Assembly (NCBI GenBank): GCA_036897095.1
Contig: JAYMSP010000996.1
Span: 1-37,817 of the forward strand
Reading direction: 5' to 3'
Length of the DNA: 37,817 nucleotides
Origin: Plantago elongata
Lineage: Eukaryota > Streptophyta > Magnoliopsida > Lamiales > Plantaginaceae
Shown piece after piece: positions 1 to 9,675 of this stretch (its first letter is position 1; each line of letters starts with the position of its first letter). The position numbers and the translations under genes are program-made. The notes under the pieces are model-generated. The model was not told where the DNA came from, did not search any database, and saw nothing but the letters and a program-made list of their open reading frames with translations.

Positions 1-359
1 ACCGTTGATATCTCGAAATGAGTACTCAGAAGTCCCTTTCTCATTTTTCAGAGAGGACTATGCATCGAGCGACTTTCCAACTGATGTAATTAATGCATAG
101 AGCGACTTTTCAGACAAGTTATCTTCTATTAATGGTTTCTGAGAGTATGATCATTAGAAAGTACTATTACATATCATAAGATAACTTTTACCAAACTATT
201 ACAAAGAAATACTTTCAGTAGAATTACAAAAACTACTAAGTAAAATAGGACAAATAGAGAGTCCAAGCTCCAAATAAGACATCCTAAAATACTAGTCTTC
301 AAGTCTTCAAAAATAAACTTTGGTTCATAAACCACAAGTTCTTCAACACCTTTCTGGAT
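1..359. other. 3' end of copia accessory region, no gene seen
   Basis: No reading frame of note. A short imperfect direct repeat is visible: GCATCGAGCGACTTTCCAA near 62-80 and GCATAGAGCGACTTTTCAG near 94-112. On the minus strand this should be the 3' untranslated part of the accessory gene or the start of the 3' LTR, but no LTR boundary can be placed because the partner LTR is missing. Confidence 0.4.
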
Positions 360-3300
360 CAATGGATCTAGTCAACAACCTCTCTGCAGTCTTTAGCATA
401 TTCATAGAGAAGCCTTCTCACATAGAGTTCAATCTTTCTGGCTAATTTACAAATGTTTGTATAAGTCTTGGCAGGGTCTTTGTTTTTTCTAAACAAAGAG
501 CTTGACCCATTAGTACTTGCCCCATTCCCATGCATGGTGTACCTTAAGCTGAGATAACTCATGATGTTAATAGATGATCTAAAATTATGCAATGTCATCC
601 ATATACTCCTCAGTTATCATATAAAAAGATTGGTAGGCTTTGACACCTAACTTGTTCTTCTTGCTATAGGTACCATCCATTTTCTGAACTTTGTGAACAT
701 CATCAGGCTTTGGATAAGGATAGATGAAGTCCAATTGCTTTTGCATAGCCACAGTCCTCTTTTGAACTTCAAAATCAAACCATGCCTTAGTATGCTCAGG
801 ATTTAGCAGTATTGGTTTGTTCGTTCTCCATGCCATCATTTGATTGTAAATTGGAGTTGGAAACTTCTTGTGTAGCAAAAGATGCTTTAGCTCAAGAATC
901 CAATATCCATTCTGGAGATGAATGCACCTGTAGGGCTGATTGGTTGTCATCAGTCTTGACATACTCAATCTGGGCAGCAGCTGGTCTCTCTTCTTGTTCT
1001 TTCTCTTGAGTTCTACCAAACTATAAATCCCTACGCCTTTTTCTATTGAATCCTTTCTCCAGTGAAATTTCTTCATGCTTTCTGGGAGTTGTGTTGGAAG
1101 ATCCACTTGGGATAGACTTGGTGTTTCCAGAAGGGGTTGTAGCAGCTATTGGTCTTACTACCAGTGGTGGTTCAGAGGTGTTTTGAACTCTCCTTCTCTT
1201 CTGGACTAGATAATCATCATGATCAGTCTGATCATCATCATGAAAGATGTTCTGGATTGGAGACTTGCACCTTTTCTGACCAACTAACTCTCCTTCTTCT
1301 TGTTCTTTGTCTTCAGAAGGATTCTTTTCTTCAGATATAACAAGGGCCTTGGAACCCCTGGTAATCACGCTCTTAATCCTTGATCTTGTTGTTACTCTTG
1401 GTTCTTCAGCAACCTCGAGTTCTGGAGATTTGTTCTTTGCTAGAGGTTGACTTGTGGAGGGCACTGGTTGTCTTCTCTTTCTACCTTGGCCTCTCTGGAG
1501 CGCTGCTAATTCTTTCCCATAGCTTCAATTTCTGGTGCCATCCAGTTTGGGTCTTCTTCTTCTTCAATTTCAATGAAGTCTTCATCATAATCATCCAGAC
1601 CGGCGACTATTTTACCCTTGCCTTTTTGTGCAGCCGTAGGAACTTGTTTCTGTGATGCAGCCTTAGCATCATGCTCATCATCTTCAGTCACCAGAGCATC
1701 AAACTCTGAGTCGTGACTTTGATGTCTCGTTTGAGTTGTAGTTTCTCATCAAGGAGTTCTCTTTCCTTGGCATTCTCGGCCTCGAACCTCAGTATTCGGG
1801 CTTGCTTCTCTTCAATCTGGGATTGACATTCCAGAGGGAGTCTTGTTTATATCTCTAACAACTTCTTGAGTTTTTCAACTCGAAGCCCAGCAACTTGAAT
1901 TTCTTCAACTAATTGGGTAGCCTGTTGAGCCTGTTCCAATAAGGCTTGTTGGGTTGTAGAAGGTGGTTGACTCTTTGGTGATGATGGTGGTGTACTCTGA
2001 GTATTGGTTGGAGCAGTTTGTTGTTCTCCAGAACCAAGTTATCCTTGAGCTATGCCACCAGTCCATGGTGCTGGTCTATCATCATCATTGTCATCTTTCT
2101 TGTCATTACCATCCTTGTGATGTTCTAAAGGAGGGTCCTGGAAGTCGTTCTCATCGATCTCTTCCTCATCTTCAAAGACCAAGTTGATCACATCTGGCAG
2201 AGTGACCATGTTGCCATTTACTTCCTCTTGTTCTGAGGGATATACTCGCAGTGATTTGGGCAAAGCAGGGTCGAAGACCATCTGCTTCTTGGTTTGTTCA
2301 TCACCAGCTTGGAAAGCTGCTACTAGTTTTCGTGCAACTTCTGTCAAGAAGTCTTCATGCATCATAGAATAGTGGAAATAATTCTCTATAGGAAACATAG
2401 CATGGATGTAGTTTTCCAGATTGAATGATCGTGCTCTTCGCTGTTTATTATCAATCACTCTGGCAATTTCTGAAAGATCAGTCTTTCTGAGCTTTTGCCA
2501 TAACCTAAAGCACTTGAGATGCTTCTTCAGAGTGACTATCTGGAATAACTCGAGTAGATTGAGTGGTGACTCCACATCAATTACTGGCACTTCAACTAGA
2601 GCTCGAAAGAAAGAGTACAAGTTAGTTTTGTCCAAACCACTTGTAGATATCTGATAAAAAGGTGAAGTATCAAGCTTTATGAGCATACCTGTGTAGAAAC
2701 ACTGGGCTCTTTAGCTTGGAGTTCTGGAGCAACTTGTGTTTCAGATACCGAGTTGTGAGGAGAAGATGTTTGCTCAGCAAACTTACTTTTTGCTAGAGCC
2801 TGAGGATTAAAATCAAGAATGCAATGTTAGAAATGTTTGTCAGAAAGGATTTGAAGAGATATGAGTTTCTGAGTATTTTACTTACTTCCAAGTAAGGAAG
2901 CTCAGATTCATTTCTCTCAGGAACCTTGGAGGTCTATGGTGTCCTTTTTTGTGACTTTGCCTTTTCGCTATTATCCATTTCCATTGGTGATGGGGAGGTC
3001 GCAACTGTATCCCCACCTACCTTTTCTCCCGAAAGAGACTATTAGAAGAAATCATAGCATTTGATTAAGTAATGAATTTTTTTACAAGTTATTCACAAAA
3101 AATGTTGATTCTTGTTTTACATACCTTCTCAGCAGAAGGCTCATACACAACCTTTTCAGAAGGTTTTTCAACCTCTAGAATCACTTGATCTTGTGGCATT
3201 TCTAACACTTCATTATCTTTCTCGGTTGGAGCCCTTATAGAGACAAAATGAAGTTAAACACACATAAGAATTCAATAAAGACCAAATTGTTTATTTTCAA

Positions 3301-5022
3301 AGACAATTGACTACCCGTTTCACAGGCTCAGATCTAGATGTGTAGTGGTTGAAGGAACCTCTACTTCATTCAGAGGGGTACGCAAAGTTTCTTCCCCCTG
3401 GAATGGTGTCTCCATGATAGCCTGTAACAAAGGAAGTTTATGAGTAACATGTTAACATTATTCAAATGTTCACAAGTTAGATATAGATTACCCTGTTACC
3501 TGGTTATCTTCAGGCAATTGGGCTTCCATTTCATGGTTTGATGTTTCTGGTACTTCGAACCTTTCCTCATATTGTTCATCCTGAGTTCATGTCTCAGTTT
3601 GAGGAACCTGCTCGATTGCAGGAATTTCTTCAGGAAGTGTGTTTGCTGGCATTTGAAATATGGAGGCAATGTTAGTATCCTCCAACATCCGATCACTTTC
3701 CACCAAACCTTCAACTTCATGTTGGTGAGTGATAACTCCTCAGCTGGTGCTTTTTCAACAACCTTAGCTCGTTTGATCTGAGGAGTTGAGCTTGAGGCTC
3801 CACCATGGGTCTTCATCTGTGATCTCTTAAGTGTTTCTAGAAGAGAAACATTATCATCAGAGTCATCACTATCATAACTTAGGACAAACTCGTTGATTGC
3901 ATTGTGGTCTTGCACGGAGAATTCTGGCATTTTGCCTAAGCTACATGTTCTTCTTTCAGAGATGGGGTCTCTCTGAACAGGTCTTGGTATAGGGGCTTCA
4001 ACCTCATCAACCCTTTCTGGGGTTTGGGTTTCTGAAATAAGAACTTTTGCAAGTTGTTTCCTTGTATTTCTCTGCTTCTTGGTCCTTGGTTTCTTTGCAA
4101 CATGGACCTCAACAGCTTCTTCCTCAGAAGTCTTCTCCTTGTGGCACCAACTGTCCTTTGGCAGCCCTTTTCAGAGACTCCTCATATGCATGTTTGTACA
4201 TGTTGTTGGTCACATGAATGTCCATGTGCTCGCACTACCCCACATTTCTCCAGAAGATAGCATTTCTTCAGGCCATAGAGCATGTTTGACTTAGTGTTAG
4301 CACGGCCTTTGGCTATCTTGGGCTCAAATTCTTTAACCCTGTTTCTGGAGAATGGTCATCATCATCCAACGTTCGAGGCTAATCTGATCAATGCCTCATT
4401 TGTTGCCATCGAAGCAACGGTGAAGAATACTGGCCAAGACATTCCAGTGCTCATAAAGGTGTCTGGTCCTGATGTCTCCCAGTATGAACGTTGATGGATA
4501 ATCTACGATTTTATCAATCGCGGCTTCTTCAAACAAAATTTTGACAGAATCATTCGGAACCTTGCCTTTTGTATTGATCTCAGAAACTTGCCGCGATTTT
4601 TCAATCAGAAGATTTTTTAGAACTTGTCACAGTCCAGGACTATCTTTGTACCTTGGACTTTTATTTTAATGTATGTTTCTTCAACGTCATTACTGAGTTA
4701 GTGTATATTTTGGAATTGTTGTAGAACTCCAATACATCCACAGATGAGAAGCCGCTTGGAGCAGCAAAGAGGAATTTTCTAATCCTAGCTTTTTCAAGCA
4801 TCTTCAGGACATAGTTCCTGTCTGATGTTAGGATATAACAGTAGTTAAGTACTGAGCATCCATATGTTCTCCTCAGTTTATTTTGAGGCTGGAAGTCCAA
4901 TCCTCTGGGTTGAATTTACCTAAGAGACGTTTATTCAATAGCTCTAAGTTTCTCTCACTTTGCTTTTCAACAGAAGAGATAGTCGCAACAGTGTTCTTGG
5001 AAGTAGCCTTCTTAGGATCTAT
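360..5022 (-). pseudogene. Broken, intron-bearing accessory gene of the Sirevirus-like element
   Basis: Pieces of one long reading frame run from about 5022 to 360. The N-terminal part (about 5020-4280) has the feel of the putative plant transposon-protein domain (VDVLEFYNNS, HLYEHWNVLASILHR). A basic, then Asp/Ser-rich segment follows (3930-3800), then exons at 3315-3421, 3125-3233, 2886-3038 and 2039-2799. A coiled coil lies at about 1960-1780 (QIEEKQARILRFEAENAKE), followed by an acidic tract (DEDFIEIEEEED, about 1600) and a basic C-terminal part (1464-600) that I do not recognise. The likely start has ATA in place of ATG at 5020-5022. Frameshifts lie near 4890, 4150, 3720, 1700 and 1470, with stops at 2886-3038 and near 2040. 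The function is unknown. In Sireviruses the gene in this place is called env-like, but I see no signal peptide or clear membrane segment. An alternative is a separate gene captured by the element. Confidence 0.6.
2651..3499 (-). other. Four GT-AG introns (plus a 38-nt candidate) in the accessory gene
   Basis: On the minus strand the introns are 3422-3499 (78 nt, GTAACA...TTACAG), 3234-3314 (81 nt, GTAGTC...ATAAG), 3039-3124 (86 nt, GTATGT...TAATAG) and 2800-2885 (86 nt, GTAAGT...CCTCAG). Removing them keeps one reading frame through the exons (phases 0, 2, 0, 0), interrupted only by a TGA and a TAG. A fifth segment, 2651-2688 (GTATGC...TTATCAG, 38 nt), would also keep the frame. It is shorter than plant introns normally are, so it may be a shrunken intron or an indel. 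The sizes and borders are typical of plant introns. Confidence 0.65.
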
Positions 5023-5244
5023 CTCTTATATAGTAGTGAGTGAGAGATTTGAGATTAGTATTTCGAGAAGATTAATCTTTCTTTTAAGAAGACTTGGCAA
5101 GAAACAAGAGATTTGCAGAAGACTTCTCAGAAAAGCTTGAAGGTTTTTGATGTTTTGATGCAAGATAAATTTCGGAATTGGTAATAGTGTTTGTCTCTTA
5201 CCAATATTCTTTATACATAGTAGGTAAATAATACATAGATACAA

Positions 5245-5255
5245 CATATATATAG
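5245..5255 (-). promoter_or_regulatory. TATA-like box upstream of the accessory gene
   Basis: CTATATATATG on the minus strand lies about 225 bp before the inferred (mutated) start of the accessory gene. A pyrimidine-rich leader follows. It could be an internal promoter of the accessory gene or a relic of an LTR. Evidence is sequence only. Confidence 0.35.
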
Positions 5256-5877
5256 AAATTACGTATGTGTAACTGTGTACACTGCGTCGCCATGGTATAC
5301 GTTTCTACTTTGCACTTAATGCTTAGTGGGCCATGACTGTGTTTCCAACAGGCATTACTTGTCGAGAATCAATCTCATCTGTTAAGATGAAACGTTTATT
5401 CATCAAGGACTATGGTTGAATATATTTGCAATGATATGAATCAACATATGTTCCCATGTCCACTTAATAAATTTTGACAAATTGTATCCATACGTCACTA
5501 TTCTTGTGTGAGAAAATACAGTCTTTGGACTTATCATTTTGAGAATTGAGTCTTGTCTTATGTTAGTTAGCATCAGAATGGTAACAACACAAAACCCTAG
5601 ACATGTTTGACTCTCAGAAATTGTACTATTGTAGAATTTAATCCCCCACACTATGTGACTATACTAAAGTTTGAGTCTTCTTCTTAGAACTAATAGGTTG
5701 TATACCATTTAGCCTTTCTGGATACCCATTCCAGAAACAACAAAACCTTTCTTAGTTCCTATTCTCATAAATTCATTTTGCTTCACTTCTTTTGCAAAAA
5801 TGTTATCGAATACACGTTTCAGATACTTGTTTTCTATTCTTCTTTTCTCACTAAAAACATTAGAGAAACAGAACTTT
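5256..5877. other. Spacer between RNase H and accessory gene, no gene seen
   Basis: This AT-rich stretch follows the pol stop near 5878. Its reading frames are short and show no recognised motif. It probably holds untranslated element sequence between pol and the accessory transcription unit. Confidence 0.4.
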
Positions 5878-6340
5878 TCAGTTCTTAGGTAACTCCATTA
5901 ACCCAATAGTAACTCTTAAGGTTAAAAACCTACTTTCCTGGAGTGGCTTAGTGAAGATATCTGCAAGATAATCTTCAGTACCAACTTTTAGAATCTCTAT
6001 ATTTCCTTTCTCAACATGGCCTCTGATCAAGTAGTGTCTAACATCAATGTGCTTAGTTCTAGCATGGAACTTGGGATTTTGAGTAATCACAATAGCACTT
6101 GTGTTGTCACAGAAAATGGAAGTTTTCTCTTCATTGAGTCCATAGTCTCTGAGTTGTTGTATCCATAATATTTGAGTAGCACAACAACCAGCAACAATAT
6201 ATTTAGCCTCTGTGGTAGAAGTAGCAATTGAGTTTTGATTCTTGGTAAACCATGAGATAAGTTTAGTGCCCAGAAACTAACAAGTTCATTAAGTACTTTT
6301 CTTATCAAGCATTGATCCAGCATAGTCAGCATCTGAGTAG
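5878..6340 (-). pseudogene. Copia RNase H domain (broken)
   Basis: RNase H would remove RNA from the RNA/DNA hybrid during reverse transcription. In the frame from about 6340 the typical copia stretch is visible (STTEAKYIVAG, about 6215), then FCDNTSAI near 6100 and, after a frame change near 6087, RTKHIDVRHYLIRGHVEKG and DYLADIFTKPL (about 5940). The stop near 5878 is where copia pol normally ends. The domain is split over two frames, so it is not functional as it stands. Confidence 0.8.
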
Positions 6341-6354
6341 CCCACCAAACTCAA

Positions 6355-7654
6355 TCAACTTTCTTTAGGATACCACAGTCCAACTTCTACAGTACCTTTA
6401 ACATTACTTAATATCTTCATGGGAATGTTGTAGTGTGATTGCATAGGACTTGTCTGAAATCTAGCACACACACCAACTGCATATTGAATATAAGGTCTGC
6501 CTGCAGTAAGGTAGAGTAGTGAACTCATCAACTTCCTATACTTATGTTCTTCAACACTCTTATCAGATTCAGTATATGTCATTTTAATTCCTATGCTCAT
6601 AGATATCTTAGCATTCTTTTCAGAAGGCTTTAAATAGAACTTGTTGAGCATATCATTTGCATACTTTGTTTGACTAATGAATACCATCATTGGGTTGCTT
6701 GACTTGCAATCATAGGAAATAGTTCAATTCTTCCATCATGCTCATCTCAATTTTGTTTTTCATGAGATTTGCAAAGTCATTACAAAGTTGCTTGTCTTTA
6801 GATCCAAATATAATGTCATCAACATATACTTGAACTAAAAGTAGTTTTTCTTCATGATTTAAAGTCAATAAAGTTTTATCAATTTCACCTTTCATAAAAC
6901 CACTTTCTAGAAGGTATTTGTCCAAAGTGACATACCATACTCTTGGAGCCTGTTTCAGTACATATAGAGCTTTCTGTAACTTATAGACCATTCTACTTTC
7001 TGAGGAAACTTCAAAGCCTGGTGGTTGTTCAACATAGACTTCCTCATCAAGTTCACCATTCAGCAATGCACTTTTGACATCCATTTGGAAAACTTTAAAG
7101 TCATTATGAGCTGCAAAGGTTAGAAATGTTCTTGCATCCAATCTTGCAACTAGTGCATATGACTCATCAAAGTCTAAGCCTTCAGTCTAGGTAAATCCCT
7201 TGGCAACCAACCTAGCCTTGTTTCTGGTTATTTTAATAGACTCATTCATTTTGTTTCCGAAAATCCACTTAGTTCAAATCATAGATATTCCTTCTACAAA
7301 TGAAACTAGTTTCCAGACCTTGTTTCTCCCAAATTAATCCAACTCTTCTTGCATAGCAGAGATCCAATCTTGATCCTTAAATACATCTTCAATAGTTTTA
7401 GGTTTAACGTTTGAGATAAAACATCCAAAGAGAGAATCAGCATTTTCAGCAATTGCTCTCCTAGTTCTAACACCTTGATCAATGGCACCAATCACATCCT
7501 TTGCAGGATGATATCTAATCCATTTCCTAATGAGTTTTGAACTAGTAAGATCACTATCTTCATGATCTGGATGTGAATCACTACGATTATGACTTGATAC
7601 TTCTTCAGTATCAGTGATACTTTGTACACTAAAAGTGTGGTAAATATCAGACAC
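6355..7654 (-). pseudogene. Copia reverse transcriptase (broken)
   Basis: RVT_2-type reverse transcriptase. The linker before it (7654-7334) has the usual KWIRYHPAKDVIGAIDQG and DWISAMQEELD stretches. The fingers/palm part at 7141-6710 carries FQMDVKSALLNG and the catalytic YVDDIIFG. The thumb/connection part at 6690-6355 has RKLMSSLLYLTAGRPYIQYA and GTVEVGLWYPK. Breaks lie near 7330 and 7142-7200 and between 6710 and 6690. The YVDD centre itself is intact. Confidence 0.85.
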
Positions 7655-8260
7655 TTGTTCAGTGTGAGAGATTTCTGGAATATGACTTTCAGAAAGGTTA
7701 TTCCCAAAAAGGTCTCTACGATGAATATTCTCTTTTCCATTTCTAGAATCCTCATAGAAAATTCTTCATCATGTTTAAGAGTCATCTGGTTGTTACGAAG
7801 CACATCATGCTTTTCATCTGACTCATCCTCTATGTTAATGAAGGAGTTTCTCGTTTCTGAGGGTTCTTCTTCAGAATCCTTAATCATAAGTTCTTTGAAC
7901 CTATCTAAGAGTTCTTCATCAAGGTATATTTTCTTGCTTCCTTCATAGAATACCACATGAACTGATTCTTCAATCTTCTTTGTTCTCATGTTGTATACTC
8001 TGTAGGCTTTGCTATTCATAGAATAACCAAGAAATACACCTTCATTTGCCTTTGGTTGAAATGTTCTCAAATATTCTTTTCCATTGTTAAGAACAAAACA
8101 TCTACAACCGAACACATTCAGATGTTTGATATTAGGGGGTCTTCCAACCAGTAGCTCATAAGGAGTTTTGTCATGGTGTTTGTTTATCAATCATCTGTTC
8201 TGAGTGTAGCATGATGTATTTACAGCTTCAAACCAATAAATTTTACTTATTTAAGTGTCG
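7492..8260 (-). pseudogene. Copia integrase C-terminal part (broken)
   Basis: Recognised by KTPYELLVGRPPNIKHLNVFGCRCFVL (shown here as KTPYELLVGRPP and HLNVFGCRCFVL) and VFLGYSMNSKAYRVYN, the standard copia segment between the integrase core and the RT. The part upstream (8230-8190) is frameshifted. The catalytic core that should precede it is missing; see the protease/integrase fusion at 8262-8714. The tail after about 7860 is acidic (DSEEEPSETRN) and then loses its frame. Confidence 0.8.
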
Positions 8261-8261
8261 G

Positions 8262-8714
8262 CTAACATTGTCCTTGCAGCTTTTTAAGTGTCCTATTCTT
8301 CCTTTCAGCAACACCATTTTGATTTTTAATCAATTTACAGAATTTCGATTTGATTTTTACTGAATATCCCCTATCTGCAAACTGACTCATGCTTAGAAGA
8401 ACACCATTTTGATTTTTAATCAATTTACAGATTTTCGATTTGATTTTTACTGAATATCCCCTATCTGCAAACTGACTCATGCTTTGAAGATTATATTTCA
8501 AACCTTTAACATGTAATACGTCAGAGATTGTAAGGGATCCCAATTTGTTGTTGTCAAATCCTATAGAAGGATTTAATTCTCCTCCAGCAAACCTGATGTT
8601 TGGTCCAGTATCACATACTTTATAATCGACCAAGTTCGCTTTGTCTCCAGTCATGTGCTTCCCACATCCACTATCAAATAGCCATTGAGCCTTAGTCCAT
8701 GACACGTTCTGCAC
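8262..8714 (-). pseudogene. Copia protease fused to the end of the integrase core
   Basis: Residues 1-20 hold the aspartic protease motif WLFDSGCGKHMTGDK. Next come DVLHVKGLKYNLQSMSQ and the gag-pre-integrase linker, which is present twice in tandem (30 residues each). The second copy runs straight into GVAERKNRTL, a motif that normally closes the integrase core. So the zinc finger and most of the catalytic core of the integrase have been deleted, and the join sits at the shared residues QNGV. The frame is open until a stop at 8262. Product: a non-functional fusion. Confidence 0.8.
8311..8490 (-). repeat. 90-bp tandem duplication in copia pol
   Basis: Two adjacent 90-bp copies, 8311-8400 and 8401-8490, differ at only two positions by eye. 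The length is a multiple of three, so the reading frame is kept. Each copy encodes SMSQFADRGYSVKIKSK and ends at the codons for QNG. The high identity suggests the duplication is much younger than the element. Confidence 0.92.
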
Positions 8715-8731
8715 AAAACAGGAAACATGGG

Positions 8732-9160
8732 TTAGGTTTGTGCCTCAGAAACAGAACCACTTAGACTAAACGTTCTTCCTATGGGAATCCATTTCTGTAT
8801 GAATCTCTTATGAGTAGGCTTTTGTCTACTTGGAACATAAGGAGGAATTTTAGAATCATCGGATCTCAGATCAATCTTCCTTCTTGGAGTGTTCCTTGGT
8901 GTTCTTCGTGGTGACTTCAAAGACCTATCAGGTTTCTGAATTTGCTTTTCAGCAAGCTTAGTCTTCCTGACCAAGTTTCTTCTAGCTTTGGCATTCAATT
9001 TTTTCAATGGCTTGGGATTGTTTCCACTTCTGATAATTGCTATCATCAATTCTAGCTTTCCACCATCGTTCTTGTCCTTCCTTATATTGTTGCGATCGTG
9101 GAGTGGTCGTGGGCGATCGGTTGCGCTCACGGCCAATTTTTCCACTATGGCGACTGCCAT
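8732..9160 (-). pseudogene. Copia gag C-terminal fragment
   Basis: A basic 142-residue frame lies directly upstream of the protease. It ends with QKWIPIGRTFSLSGSVSEAQT (residues 121-141, shown only to mark the place). Gag packages RNA and forms the virus-like particle, but the N-terminal Gag domain and zinc knuckle are absent. The sequence upstream of about 9176 is unrelated, so the element was truncated here. A stop lies between this frame and the protease frame. Confidence 0.6.
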
Positions 9161-9176
9161 GAAGGGAGATTGACAC

Positions 9177-9599
9177 TAGTTTTCTTATAGTTATATTAAT
9201 TTGAATATTGAAAACTTGGAGCGAAAGGAGACGTTTTTATTGAAAATACGAGTAGAATAGTGTAATAGTATAAAATACGAACGTATACGAATAAAGGGTG
9301 AAATTTATTGTACAAGAAAATATATCTTCACTCATCTCATTTTGTAGATCTCGAAAAAATATAAATGACGACATAAATTTTATATTTTTTAATTTAAAAA
9401 TAAGTAAATATATTAAAACTATAAAATAAAAAGGGGTAGTCCGCAACTGATCGAGGTGTGGAGTAGCCACGGCTGCTCACAGTGTGCAAATCAGTCGTGA
9501 CAGCCGCCGCGACCGATTTCTACGACTGCCCACAGTGGGCAGTCTAATAATCCTATTACAAGTTTTGCTAGACTAACATACTAAGTGATTTCCTCTTTT
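9177..9599. other. AT-rich island with GC-rich inverted repeats, no gene
   Basis: 9180-9430 is very AT-rich with no supported frame. 9434-9550 turns abruptly GC-rich. It holds the 15-bp near-perfect palindrome TGCCCACAGTGGGCA (about 9526-9540) and 7-bp arms CAGTCGT/ACGACTG around 9492-9526. This may be the end of a foldback MITE, but no complete element could be drawn. Confidence 0.35.
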
Positions 9600-9675
9600 A
9601 CAATGTTCAAGTGTACCCAAAGTACTAGTCATCTTTCTGTACTATGATAAGCCATATGGTGATTGATAAAAAATA
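9600..9675 (-). repeat. Tail sequence shared with the right edge of the window
   Basis: Read on the minus strand, the bases after the stop at 9676 (ATCAATCACCAT, then AGTACAGAAAGATGACTA) match the plus strand at about 37750-37817 over roughly 65 bp, with scattered differences. In both places the stretch directly follows the end of a decayed coding remnant. It is therefore probably the 3' untranslated part of one transposon family. Confidence 0.6.

Larger units (their letters stand above)
1..9176 (-). mobile_element. Decayed Ty1/copia retrotransposon, Sirevirus type
   Basis: Minus-strand fragments occur in copia order: gag tail, protease, integrase, reverse transcriptase, RNase H. They are followed in the same direction by a long accessory gene. 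A downstream accessory (env-like) gene behind pol, together with the style of the protease (WLFDSGCGKHMTGDK) and RNase H (DYLADIFTKPL) motifs, fits the Sirevirus lineage. No LTR, primer-binding site or target duplication was found. The 5' side stops near 9176 inside gag, and the 3' side may run off the left edge. Every domain carries frameshifts or stops, so the copy cannot be autonomous. Confidence 0.8.

Noticed and set aside
812-1655. Plus-strand frames rich in Leu/Phe/Val
   Set aside because: Antisense shadows of the basic and acidic minus-strand segments; composition follows from the other strand.
4054-4494. Plus-strand open frames opposite the copia accessory gene
   Set aside because: They mirror the decayed minus-strand gene, carry no motif and have no promoter context.
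360-5022. Viral envelope glycoprotein
   Set aside because: No signal peptide, clear transmembrane helix or cysteine pattern; the env-like name would rest on position alone.
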